DNA of 64,000 nucleotides from Saccopteryx bilineata (Eukaryota; Chordata; Mammalia; Chiroptera; Emballonuridae), in contig NC_089492.1 in the NCBI RefSeq assembly GCF_036850765.1, forward strand, positions 295,625,090-295,689,089. The letters are read 5' to 3'. Each line of letters opens with the position of its first letter. Position 1 is the first letter of the stretch. This document shows positions 12,352-23,486 of the stretch, in pieces. Below the pieces are notes generated by a model. The model searched no databases. It saw only the letters and a list, made by a program, of their open reading frames with translations, and was not told where the DNA came from. The translations under genes and the position numbers were made by a program.

Positions 12352-13034
12352 TTTCTTTCTTTCTGTGGCTGAGTAATATTTCCCTGTGTGGTGTGCGTGT
12401 GTCTCTCTCACACATTTTCTTTATCCGTCTGTCCACAAACATTTAGAGTGTCCACATCTTGGCTATGAGAGCAATGTAGCAGATCTTAATTCTGTGGGCT
12501 GGTCAGTGGCCCACACCATGAAGACTGAAACCAACACGACTTTAAAATCCTCTCTCTTCTTTACTTATTTTCTCTGTTTATTTCTCCTCCCCTCCCCTAT
12601 GTCTTTGATGTAACTTATTCACTTCAATGTTCCTTTTTATTCACACATAGGGTAAACCCCCTGAATTCTGAGTGAAGCCCTGCCTTAAATCTACAGAGTT
12701 TGCCAGAACAGGAATCACTCTTTCAATTAAGGGGGACAAATTAGGGCAGAGGTGGAATCTATACAGGGTTGCCAGATAAAATCCCGGCTGTCCAGTGATG
12801 TCATTATTATCGGTGGCTTATCTGAAATTCTTTCATACACACACCAAATATCATCTGTCATTTTTCTGAAATCCAAATTTAACTGGGATCGGCACCATCT
12901 GGAATTAAATTTCAGATCAACACAAGTAATTTTTTTTTTACTGCATCGATGTCCTAAATATTTGTTTATGTGAAGTTTCATTTCCACTGGATTTAGCATC
13001 ATCTAGAATTACATTTGAGATGAACAGAGAACTT
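12352..13034. other. Intergenic, old repeats
   Basis: Opens with L1-like text (ctttctgtggctgagtaat). 12760-13020 holds two divergent direct repeats (tctggaattaaatttcagat and the related tctagaattacatttgagat). No gene. Confidence 0.4.
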
Positions 13035-13262
13035 ACTTTTCATTTATTTTTTATTTTTTTATTAGATTCCTTGGGGTGACATTGGTTAGTAAAATTATAT
13101 AGATTTTGGTTGTACAATTCTATGACCCATTGTCTGTATTGCATTGTGTGTTCACTACCCAAAGTCCCTTTAAAAACCTTAAATATGTTATCTTGAAGTA
13201 CATTTCCTCCCTCCCTATCATTTTTCACTGACGTGAGACTTACGCAACACATAATTAACTAT
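13035..13262 (-). mobile_element. L1 3' UTR fragment
   Basis: Antisense L1 3' end (ttggggtgacattggttag ... tgttcactacccaaagt). Confidence 0.65.
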
Positions 13263-13273
13263 GTCAATGTATA

Positions 13274-13611
13274 CATATCTCCCCATGGATAAGATGTACA
13301 TTTTTTCCAAAAAATTGGGGTCTAAAAACTGGGTGCCTCTTTTACAGTGGTTGTAGGGTTTTTTACTTGCATTTCCCACTTTTTCGTGCTTGTTTTTGAG
13401 CTAATTGTCAAAGACAGTGATTTGTCCTCAGACACAAAGGAGGACAAGCTCACGGATAGGAGTTTTAACAGCGATGAGGAGTTGTATGAATTTTATGATC
13501 AATAAAACTTGAGTTTAATCACTTGATGTCATACCCTTTTTTTTCAAATGTCGGCCCCAAAATTAAGGTGCCTCTTCTGCATGGGAGCATCTTCTACAGG
13601 AGGCAGTATGG
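13274..13611 (+). mobile_element. Pogo/Tigger-like non-autonomous DNA transposon, copy 1
   Basis: Ends resemble each other as inverted repeats and abut TA. The middle carries an acidic peptide-coding stretch (EDKLT, then an SDEELYEFYD-like end and a stop). Same family as the copies at 45415 and 57067; most diverged of the three. Superfamily is inferred from TA flanks. Confidence 0.6.
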
Positions 13612-14040
13612 TAACTTCAGTGGCATTCGGTGGGTTCACTGCGTTGCGTGCCCCTCCCTTGACTTCTCAACCGTTTTTTTCCATCAATCCAGATGCATGA
13701 AGCCATCCCTCAGCTGGGCTGGTGTTGAGGACGGTTCAATGACTTCCGTCCATCTCAAAGAGGCACACAAAGAATGTGCATATGATAGGGAATGCCTCTC
13801 CTTGCCTCTGTTTCTCCAATGTCTGACATTTAAAAAAAAAAAAAAATTGCACACACAGTCGTGTGGATAAGAGCCGTCGAGTGTCTTGCACAAACCTAGT
13901 AGGTACAGCTGCCCCTGGACCTGCATGTTCGGTGCTTGTCTGTGGCTGGGAGACTGCTGGAGGCTTCCACCAGCATCCCCACAAACACGCAAGTATCTGT
14001 AGTGTGAGCCCTGACCACCACAGTCCAAGCGCCCAAAGCT
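13612..14040. other. Intergenic unique sequence
   Basis: No gene or clear repeat. The reading frames here are short and overlap on both strands. Confidence 0.3.
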
Positions 14041-14441
14041 GTGTTTCACAGAAACTCCCTCCACACCTCCCCCCACACTTCACGCCCCCCAACCCACCCC
14101 CAGCCAAACGCCAAGTCCCGAGCCAGGCCCCCTTCCCCTACGGCCTCCCCGCCCCGCCCCGGGGTGCCTTTGTTTTGGAGAGTTTGGTTGATTTCCATCA
14201 ACAACCTTTCCGGCTTCTTGTTTTTGTTTTTGTTTTCCTTTACTGCTATTCCAATTCTCACCCTTAGGTTTTAAATTCACCAATAAAGAGAGAGCCCATG
14301 AAACCCTGGGCTCGACCCCCCATAAAAACAGAACTCTAGGTCCAGGTCTCTCTCTCTCTTTCTCCCCCTCCTGCACCTTGCCACTCCGGGGCTGGTGAGT
14401 AGCAAGCTCATGTTCCCTTCCGTTTCCTGGTCACAGGACTT
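14041..14441 (+). repeat. LTR-like stretch, tentative
   Basis: GC-rich part followed by a TATA-like cataaaaacag, a CT-rich run and an aataaag-type signal at 14283, the layout of a solo retroviral LTR. No terminal TG/CA pair or target duplication could be fixed. Confidence 0.3.
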
Positions 14442-14461
14442 TTTTTGTTTTGATTTGGTTG

Positions 14462-14600
14462 TTAAGATTTTATTAATTGATTTTTTATAGAGAGAGCAGG
14501 TAGGTGGGGAGCGAGAAGTGCCTTGCTTGCCTGTGATAGGTGCTTTGACCTGGAAAGGGCAAGCCAGGGGTTTGGAACTGGTAACCTCAGCGTGTACCCG
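14462..14600 (-). repeat. Degenerate family B SINE
   Basis: aagattttattaattgatt tail and a weakly recognisable body; the head is lost. Confidence 0.5.
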
Positions 14601-14879
14601 GACCAGGCGGGAAGGGCGTCTTGTAATGGGAGTAAGAAGCCCCCCAGGGTCAGCCCTGGCTGCTCTGGGCTGTGGGAGGGGACCCTGGGTCCGGAGGGGA
14701 CTGCAATGGAAGTGTGCTGAGACGGTGGAATTTCAATGTTCTCACACACAGAAGTGTGTGTACAGGAAGTGGTGGGTGTGTCAGCTACCCAGACGGGGAA
14801 CTTGGTTCACAACTGCAGGGAGCTGTTCTGGTGCTTTAGGAAAATCAGGATTCTTTTCATCGCAGTTTTGGGATCTAAT

Positions 14880-15160
14880 GTTATATATGAATATATACAA
14901 TATCTAAAAGTGCTTTTATATATACCAAACTTTATATATATACTATATGGTGTTTAATATATCCACTTATACATAATGTGTTTTATATATAATATATAAC
15001 AGGTAATGTTTTATATATAATGTAGAATACAGTTTAGAACATAATATATCATGTTTTCTCATAGTATACAGAAAATATAGAAAATAAATATATATTGTAT
15101 TATATGTAGTGTTTTATACCATAATATATAATATAGCTTTTATCTATATATCAAATTAGG
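14880..15160. repeat. AT-rich degenerate tandem sequence
   Basis: Repeated variants of tatatataat/atataatatat; low-complexity, no gene. Confidence 0.6.
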
Positions 15161-15329
15161 TCAGATGGCTTAATTGTGTCATTCAAGTGTACCCTTCTAT
15201 AGCCTTACATTTTTTTTTTGCTTGTCCCCTTAGCTATTGAGATGTGCATTTAAATCCCCAATTAATCACCCTTTTAGTTCTATTTTCACTTTATCTATAT
15301 TTTAAAGCTATACTGTTATAACTTAACTT

Positions 15330-15865
15330 TGAAGGGATCCAAAATGCTGCCACCCAAAGGTGCCCTGTTTTGGGATTTTGATTTCAGCTGTTTGCTAAGA
15401 AAGGAGACTCAGTAAGAACACTTCCACCCACCCCCCACCCTTTCCTGCCACAGAGGTTCAGACAAAGAAAGCTGCTTCAGGAAGAAGAGCTCAGGATGTT
15501 GCCTTAGCTCCTTTGAATGAAAACTAGAGGGCTTCAGACAGGTGCCTGTGGGCTGGACAGTCTGTGTCCCACAGTTTCTGGTCCTCCCGGGGGGCATTTT
15601 CCTGCACAGTATGTTCCCCTCTTCCCTCAGCTACCTGTAAATTGCCTGTTCTCACTTCTGAATCTAACCCCCCCCTTTGCCCCTTTTCTCCCTTGTCCAG
15701 GATGTCTTACACATCCAATGTTGTCTCACTTTTATCAGAATTTTCTACCCGTGCACACGTATTAAACTTTGATTTTTCTCCCATTAATCTGTCTCTCAGC
15801 CCAGCCAGAAGTCAGAAGCTGGGAGAAAAAATATTAATACGTTTTTTAGCCCCCATACTGATCTG
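15330..15865 (+). repeat. Candidate LTR fragment (ERV class I or III)
   Basis: The end (ttaaactttgatttttctc ... attaatctgtctctc) is typical of U3/R/U5 endings of several mammalian LTR families, and a CT-rich core precedes it. Boundaries uncertain. Confidence 0.4.
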
Positions 15866-16182
15866 ATTACAAAAATGTCCTCTGCGTTTTGTGATCACTG
15901 CCTTTGCATCTGCTTGGATCATGATATAATGACACCTGTTTTCTTCTGGGTAGGGTGGGCATGCTGTATTTTCCTTCATTTGTAGACTTTAAGTGATTTG
16001 TGCTTTGGTACCTAAAAGTGGACCTTTTATTTTTAATCCAATTTGACAATGTCCCTGGGTTAGTGTTTAGCCCATTTATAAAGTTGCTGACACATTTAGA
16101 TAGAGTTGGTGACATATATCTCTCTGCTGTTCGTGAATGTTCTAAGCTTGAAAAAATAATTTTAAAATGTTCAACTTGAGCC

Positions 16183-16262
16183 CTGGCCCAGGTGTCTTAG
16201 CTGGTTAGAACATTATCCTAATACGCCAAGCTTGTGGGTTTGATCCCAGGTCAGGGCACTAC
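16183..16262 (+). repeat. Family D SINE, left part
   Basis: tRNA-like head (gccctggcccaggtgtcttagctgg is its start region, 16185 on); its tail lies at 16600-16690, past an inserted family C copy. Confidence 0.75.
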
Positions 16263-16281
16263 AATAATCAATCCATCAATG

Positions 16282-16595
16282 AGCCTGACCAGGTGATGGA
16301 GCAGTGGATAGAGCATTCAACTGGGATGTAGAGGACCCAGGTTCAAGACCCTGAGGTCACTGGCTTGAGTACAGGATCACTGGCTTGAGCGTGGGATCAT
16401 AGACATGATCCCATGGTTGCTGGCTTGAGCAAGGGGTCATTCGCTCTGCTGTGCCCCGCCCCCATCAAGGCACATATGAGAAAGCAATCAATGAATAACT
16501 AAGGTGCCACAATGAAGAATTGATGCTCCTCATCTCTCCCTTCCTGTCTGTCTGTCCCTCTCTCTGACTCTGTCTCTGTCACAAAAAAATCAATG
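16282..16595 (+). repeat. Family C SINE inserted in the family D copy
   Basis: Head cctgaccaggtgatgg, body with gggatcatagacatgatc, CT-rich end; splits the family D element. Confidence 0.82.
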
Positions 16596-16599
16596 AATG

Positions 16600-16690
16600 A
16601 ATAGATAAGCGGAACAACATATTGATGTTTCTCTCTTTCTCTCTCTTCCTTCTCTCTCAAAAAATCAATCAATAAAAAATTTTAAAAATA
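16600..16690 (+). repeat. Family D SINE, right part
   Basis: ggaacaacatattgatgttt and CT-rich tail, the second half of the copy begun at 16183. Confidence 0.7.
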
Positions 16691-17279
16691 AAAATGTTTC
16701 GCTTTATTGAAGTATGATTAACAAATAAAAATTGTAGATATTGAACTTGTGTAACATGATCTTTTTGGTAGAAGCTTTTTTGTTAACTAATATATTTTTT
16801 ATAGTCTGTCTTACAAAGTTTCAGCCCAAAGGCTTTCTATTCTCAGTATGCTAGCTCATACTTTGAACACTACAATATTCCCGCTGTGTGTCACTGTTTG
16901 CATGGAGCTGGGTGGGTGCCCGTGACGTGGCTTTGATGGAGTCTGTTGAATTGTATACCATTTGGCTGTTTTGTTTTGTTTGTTTTTTCACCTTTTTTAA
17001 AAATTAAAAATCAGTTGTTAGCATATGTCTTACTTTTATTAGTAAGTTCTGCAGTTACACATTTCAACATGGCGGTTTGCTATATGCAGACATTGGGAAA
17101 CCCCTCCTCCCAAGTCAAATTTATTAACACATGCAGCTCCTCGTCTCTCCAGGCACCTTTGTGTTTGTGAGAGATGAGAACCCTTAACATCTGCCCTCAG
17201 CAACTTTCAAGTACAAAACCGTGATTATTAACTTGCAGTCATCATGCTGTATGTTAGATCTCTAGAAAGTATTTGTTTC
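16691..17279. other. Intergenic, old L1-like and unique sequence
   Basis: Nothing gene-like. 16690-16760 is reminiscent of an L1 3' end (attgaagtatgattaacaaa). Confidence 0.4.
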
Positions 17280-17665
17280 TTTTTTTATTATGATTATTTT
17301 TATTAATTGAATTTGTTGTGATGACATTGGTCCACAAAACCATGCAGGTGTTGTGCACATCTCAACAGACCACCATCTGTATACTGCTTGGGCACCCTTT
17401 ACCTCAAGCAAAGTCTCTTTTGTCTTCATATTTCCCCCTTTGCCCACCTCCACCTACCCCACCTCTTTTTCCTCTGGCTGTCACCACACACTCTTGTCTA
17501 TATCTATGTGTTATGTATTTTTTTTGACTAATCACTTCACCTTCTTTCATTTAATCCCCTCCTCCTCTGACAACTATCTATCTGTCCATCTTCTAGCTGG
17601 ATTTAGGTTCCCTTTTACCAACATCACCCCAATTCCCTCAGCCTCTAGCAACTCTAATTTAATCT
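17280..17665 (-). mobile_element. L1 3' UTR fragment
   Basis: Antisense L1 3'-end text (attgaatttgttgtgatgac ... cacctctttttcctctggc). Confidence 0.65.
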
Positions 17666-17687
17666 CATAAAAACATCTTTATTTTGG

Positions 17688-18060
17688 CCCTGGCTGGTTG
17701 GTTCAGTGGTAGAGCGTCAGCCTGGCGTGTGGATGTCCCAGGTTCAATTCCTGGTCAGGGCACACAGGAGAAGTGCTCATCTGCTTCTCTACCCTCCTCC
17801 CTCTCCTTTCTCTCTCTCTTTCTTTCTCTCTCTCTCCTTTCTTCCCACAGCCATGGCTCAATTGGTTCTAGTGCATTGGCCCCAGACTCTGAGTCTGCCT
17901 CAGGCACTAAAAGTACCTCAGTTGTGAACATGGCCCCAGATGAGCAGAGCATCACCCCCAGATGGAGGCTGCCAGGTGGATTCCATTGGGGGTGCATGCA
18001 GGGAGTCTGTCTCTCTATCCTCCCTCCTCTCACTTGGAAAAGAAGAAAAAAAGAGAAATA
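17688..18060 (+). repeat. VES-type SINE
   Basis: Plus-strand; head gccctggctggttggttcag, A-rich tail. Confidence 0.9.
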
Positions 18061-18109
18061 AATCTTTATTTTGCCTTCGTCTTTTTTTTCCTCTTTTTTT
18101 AAACCCCAT

Positions 18110-18450
18110 TTTATTTTATTTTTATTTTTATTTTTACAGAGACAGAGAGAGAGGCAGAGAGAGGGATAGATAGGGACAGACAGACAGGAATGAAAAGAGA
18201 TGAGAAACATCAATCATTAGTTTTTCATGACACCTTAGTTCATTGATTGCTTTCTCATATGTGCCTTGACCGTGGGGCTACAGCAGACTGAGGAACCCCT
18301 TGCTCGAGCCAGCAACCTTGGGTTCAAGCTGGTGAGCTTTGCTCAAACCAGATAAGCCCGTGCTCAAGCTGGCGACCTCAGGGTCTCGAACCTGGGTCCT
18401 CTGCATCCCAGTCCGACACTCTATCCACTGTGCCACTGCCTGGTCAGGCT
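18110..18450 (-). repeat. Family C SINE
   Basis: Minus-strand; head ends actgcctggtcaggct on the right; an attttgcctt(c/t)gtc/t direct repeat flanks it. Confidence 0.85.
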
Positions 18451-18555
18451 ATTTTGCCTTCGTTTTTGAAGTACGTTTTCACAACACAGAAATCCAGGTG
18501 GACAGGATTTGTTGTTTTTTTTCTGCACAGCAATTTGGAGATGTCATTTTAATTA

Positions 18556-18861
18556 TTTTTTTTTCTTTTTAGGTGAGAAGAGGGGATATAGTGAGGCAGA
18601 CTCCTATATGTGCTTGACTGGAATCCACCTGGCAACCCTGTCTGTAGCAGATGCTCAGGTATTGAGCTATTTTTAGCACCTGATGCTGACATGCTCAAAC
18701 CAATCGAACCACTGGCTGTGGGAGGGGAAGAGAGAGAGAAGGGGGAGAGGGAGGGGTGGAAAAGCAGATGCTTGCTTTTCCTGTGTGCCCTGGCTGGGAA
18801 TCAAACCCGGATGTCCATATGCCAGGCTGACACTCTATCCACTGAGCCACCCACCAGGGCC
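18556..18861 (-). repeat. VES-type SINE, variant subfamily
   Basis: Shorter, with gctcaaaccaatcgaacc instead of the usual ccagtg-rich middle; the same variant is seen at 46.9 and 63.2 kb. Target duplication agatgtcatttta on both sides. Confidence 0.85.
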
Positions 18862-18879
18862 AAGATGTCATTTTATTTA

Positions 18880-20275
18880 TTTTATTTTTATTTTTTTAAT
18901 AATTTTATTTTTTTAATGGGGCGACATCAATAAATCAGGATACATATATTCAAAGATAACATGTCCAGGCTATCTTGTCGTTCAATTATGTTGCATACCC
19001 ATCACCCAAAGTCAGATTGTCCTCTGTCACCTTCTATCTAGTTTTCTTTGTGCCCCTCCCCCTCCCCCTCCCCCTTTCCCTCTCTCCCCTCTCCCCCCAT
19101 AACCACCACACTCTTATCAATGTCTCTTAGTCTCACTTTTATGTCCCACCTACATATGGAATAATGCAGTTCCGGTTTTTTTCTGATTTACTAATTTCAC
19201 TTCGTATAATGTTATCAAGATCCCACCATTTTGATGTAAATGATCCGATGTCATCATTTCTTATGGCTGAGTAGTATTCCATAGTGTATATGTGCCACAT
19301 CTTCTTTATCCAGTCATCTATTGAAGGGCTTTTTGGTTGTTTCCATGTCCTGGCCACTGTGAACAATGCTGCAATAAACATGGGGCTGCATGTGTCTTTA
19401 CGTATCAATGTTTCTGAGTTTTGGGGTATATACCTAGTAGAGGGATTGCTGGGTCATAAGGTAGTTCTATTTTCAGTTTTTTGAGGAACCACCATACTTT
19501 CTTCCATAGTGGTTGTACTACTTTACATTCCCACCAGCAGTGTATGAGGGTTCCTTTTTCTCCACAGCCTCTCCAACATTTGCTATTACCTGTCTGGTTA
19601 ATAATAGCTAATCTAACAGGTGTGAGGTGGTATCTCATTGCAGTTTTGATTTGCATTTCTCTAATAACTAATGAAGATGAGCATCTTTTCATATATCTGT
19701 TGGCCATTTGTATTTCTTCCTGGGAGAAGTGTCTGTTCATGTCCTCTTCCCATTTTTTTATTGGATTGTTTGTTTGTTTGTTGTTGAGTTTTATGAGTTT
19801 TTTGTATATTTTGGATATTAGGCCCTTATCTGAGCTGTTGTTTGAAAATATCATTTCCCATTTAGTTGGCTGTCTGTTTATTTTGTTATCAGTTTCTCTT
19901 GCTGAGCAAAAACTTCTTAGTCGATGTAGTCCCATTCATTAATTTTTGCCTTCACTTCTCTTGCCTTTGGAGTCAAATTCATAAAATGCTCTTTAAAACC
20001 CAGGTCCATGAGTTTAGTACCTATGTCTTCTTCTATATACTTTATTGTTTCAGGTCTTATGTTTAAATCTTTGATCCATTTTGAGTTAATTTTAGTACAG
20101 GGGGACAAACTGTAGTCCAGTTTCATTCTTTTGCATGTGGCTTTCCAGTTTTCCCAGCACCATTTATTGAAGAGGCTTTCTTTTCTCCATTGTGTGTTGT
20201 TGGCCCCTTTATCAAAAATTATTTGACTATATATATTTGGTTTTATTTCTGGGTTTTCTATTCTGTTCCATTGGT
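18880..20275 (-). mobile_element. 5'-truncated L1 (ORF2 C-terminus and 3' UTR)
   Basis: Minus-strand. ORF2 C-terminal part is open over 177 codons at 19405-19935 ([25 protein letters not shown]), then 3' UTR to oligo-T near 18880. Flanked by agatg(t/c)catttta at 18863 and 20276. Younger looking than the L1 at the left edge. Confidence 0.88.
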
Positions 20276-20607
20276 AGATGCCATTTTATAAAGCAGAGCA
20301 TGTGAGTGTCCCCACTTATAATTGTTACCCTCAGAATGGACTGAGGGTAACCATCCATGGTGGAGGATAAGAGCTTAGTATCCGTTATTTCTCCTCTGCA
20401 TCGCCAAAGCCTTCTGTGTGCCTGGCCCTGGTGGTGACAGCCAAGAGCAGGCAAATTCCCTGTTACAGGGAGTGGACATCTTGGCGGAAGACAGGTTGAT
20501 AAACCAGCCCATGGACACAGGTAATGGGAAGTGCTAAGAGTCCAGCAGAGCGGGGGTCCAGGTTAGACCATCGGCCAGAGGTAAAAGGTCATGGCTCACG
20601 GTCTTCA
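20276..20607. other. Sequence upstream of NLRP13
   Basis: Unique; presumably holds the distal 5' flank or first intron of NLRP13. No TATA box or promoter can be supported. Confidence 0.35.
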
Positions 20608-20624
20608 CTCTTCCTTTCCCGCAG
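20608..20624 (+). promoter_or_regulatory. Putative 3' splice site of the 5'UTR/exon 1 junction
   Basis: A pyrimidine tract (ttcactcttcctttcccg) followed by CAG ends at 20624. It would place the first coding exon at 20625-20988, with 63 nt of 5'UTR before the ATG. The matching upstream exon is not identifiable by eye, so the promoter is unplaced. Confidence 0.45.
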
Positions 20625-20687
20625 TCCTGTTTGTCCTGTGGCCGTCATAGGTCTTGGGCCAAGCTGGGAACAGGGCGTATTGGCAGG

Positions 20688-20988
20688 ATGGTCCCCTCAA
20701 ACCACGTGGCTCCTGTGGATGGCGCCCGGGAGAAGCTTCTGTCTCACCTGAGGGACCTGGATCGGTACCAGCTGGAGGAATTCAAGCTGGGCCTCCAGTG
20801 CCCAGAACTGCTGCCTAAGAGTGCCCAGAAGATGCCCTGGGCCGACCTCAAGGCCGCGAGCCCTGCGGACCTGCTGGCTCTGCTGAATGAGTACTTCCCG
20901 GGAGGACAGCTGTGGGACGTGACCCTCCAGATCTTTGAGAACATGGGTCTGACTTCACTCTGTGAGGAGCTGACAGCCGAGGGGAGTG
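20688..20988 (+). CDS. NLRP13: NLRP13 exon 1: pyrin domain
   Basis: Encodes about 100 residues forming one pyrin (death-fold) domain, the homotypic interaction module of NLRPs. Key residues include LDRYQLEEFKL, the MPWADLKAA stretch and LTSLCEELTAEG. The donor is G|GTGAGT at 20989, leaving one base of a split codon. An in-frame TTG lies upstream at 20631 but is not a likely start. A good 3' splice site (pyrimidine tract then GCAG, ending 20624) lies 63 bases upstream, so a non-coding 5' exon probably precedes this one. Confidence 0.88.
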
Positions 20989-22822
20989 GTGAGTGGGGGC
21001 TGGAGGGATGGGGGACACCAGGGAATGGGAGGACATCAGGGGGTAGGAACGTGGGAGGGGGACTGAGGAGACAGCTACCCTTAGGGGAGCAAGGACGTTG
21101 CTGCTGAAGTTTTATGGGGTCAATTCAAATCGTAGTGAGCTCTAGGGACACATATGTCACCTCTGTGGCGGAACTGACAGCCCCTGAGACCAGCAGAAAC
21201 CATCACAACTTCTGCTGCTGCCTGTTGGGATTCTTGTTTTTCTTTTTCTTTTTTTTTTTAAATAAGGAATTGTACATAAATTCCAGGCTGTTCATCTAGA
21301 AGAGCCTGGCTCTCCGGACAGATAGGTGGCCCCCCAGATAAAGAGAAAAGTCTTCCATTTAGTGTGTCAAGCTACAGCGGGTGGCACCTGCTACATCACA
21401 GTAAAGCTACGTCCTAGGAGACTCGCATCATAGGGACCGTTGGCAACAGAAAAACGCAACATGTTACAGAGTTAGTGTAATGGTAAAGGGAGTCAGGGAC
21501 AGGGACCATCTCAGCCTCACTGGGCTGTGCCCCGGGGAAAAGATTTCCATGGGGGTTCCCAGACGCCAGGAGAGCTATCCCTGACCCTTAACAGACTCTG
21601 CAGGGGAGTTCTGGTCTGGGGGTGGTTCCACAGAATTGGGTAACCATGGGTGGAGTCTATGGATTTTTGATCTTTAAGGAAGCCCAGGATGCAGGTTGAC
21701 ACCAAGATCAAGTTCTGTAAACGCTAGCCATCCATGGGGTTATAAATGTTTGCGCCATATCTCCTTAGGGTCAAATCTCCTAGGGAGAGTGGCACACAGC
21801 CACTAAGTACTGGGAGGGGGGTTGTCAATTTGAGTGAAGACATGGAAGGCTTAGCCCTTTAGCTCAAAGGGGATGGGATATCCAGGGTGGTAATGTGAAA
21901 CACATCAGGGGGATGGCTGGGGTTACAACCTTATTTTTAGTGCTTCTCTTCCTATGATATCGTTTTCTAGAAATATTAAGACTCGCGGCTGTGTCCTGGG
22001 CATCGTTTGGCATGGGATAAATCCTTGAAGAGTGACTAGCCATGGGTGTCTGCCTCCAGGAGGGGGAGAGGGGGGAGAGACAGGACCCATAAGTATGGTC
22101 ATGCGGTGTGTCAGAGGGTGACCCATGCAATGGAAAAGAGAGAGAGTAAGGTTGGGGGAGGGAGCCCAAGGTGGGTGATGTCAAAGATCTGGTGCTGATG
22201 ACGCTCATCATCGACCACCATGAGGCGGTAAGATTTGGGCAAAGGCTTGGATGCGAGGAAGTGAGCCAACCGGACATCTGGTGGAGGTGCTAGACAGAGG
22301 GTCTGGCTGGATCCAGGTCCCCGTCGCAGGGATGTGTTTCACATGTGCCGTCATCTTTTAAAAAGTAGTGTGTTTGCAAAGCAGTTAGGTTGATGGACGT
22401 GACTCTTCCGGTCCCAAGCTTGTCAGAGAAATGATTGATTGTACTGAGCACATCTCCCTAGTCTGCGGTCCCTAATATCCCATCATCCCTGTTCCTTTCA
22501 GAGATGGCGCAGGAACCCCAACATCCGAACCAAGAAGAACTGGAGACGCCAAGTGAACAATGGGGTGTGTAGACTATTTGACGGTAATCAGAGACAGATT
22601 GCTTGATATAGCGTTTTACTGGGCTGACGTTTGCCATTTTTTTCCCTGAAGTTTTATCCAATTGGTGGTACAGTATCCCCCAAATGACACCTTTCCTAAT
22701 CTGTTCTTCTGTACAGCTTATTAAACAATGAGTTGCCATAAGCCAGACGTTCTGTCTGGTTCCATTCTAAATTCTTAGACGCCGGTGCCGCCTGTGTCTG
22801 GACTTTGTGTTGCCTTAATAGG

Positions 22823-22871
<49 letters not shown>

Positions 22872-23436
22872 CAGTGGCCCTATGGAGATTTTTCTAATGA
22901 CAAAGTGACACAGGTAGTTACAGAACAAATTTAGCTTCATCCAGGAAATATATGCCTTGTGTATAATACAAAATGAATCACAGACTTCATGTATAATGAA
23001 GAACATCAATTCTTGCCTGATCATTGAGTTCTGATCTGTGGGAGCACCCATGTGCTAATCTTGGCTGCCAACCTTGCTATTTATTTCTGTGCTCATGAGT
23101 GATTAGGATGTACTACTGCCTGACCAGGCGGTGGCACAGTGGATAGAGCATCATCCTAGGACGCTGAGGACCCAGGTTTGAAACCCTGAGGTCACCAGCT
23201 TGAACGTGGGATCATAGACATGACCCCATGGTCTCTAGCTTGAGCCCAAAGGTCGCTGGCTTGAGCCCAAGGTCACTGGCTTGAGCAAGGGGTCACTGGC
23301 TCGGCTGGAGCCCCCCTGGTCAAGGCACATATGAGAAGCAATCAATGAACAGCTAAAAGTGCTGCAACTATGAGTTGATGCTACTCATCTCTCTCTCTCT
23401 CTCTTGCTCTTCCTGTCTCTAACACAAAAGAAAATG

Positions 23437-23486
<50 letters not shown>

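Noticed and set aside
13863..14376. Overlapping GC-rich open frames on both strands
   Set aside because: No domain or splice structure; GC-rich sequence gives long chance frames.
16185..16262. tRNA gene
   Set aside because: tRNA-like head with box A/B-type sequence, but it belongs to a SINE with a further body and A-rich tail; the same holds for all other tRNA-like heads here.
20631..20687. Upstream start for the pyrin exon
   Set aside because: The codon there is TTG; the first in-frame ATG is 20688 with a strong Kozak context.
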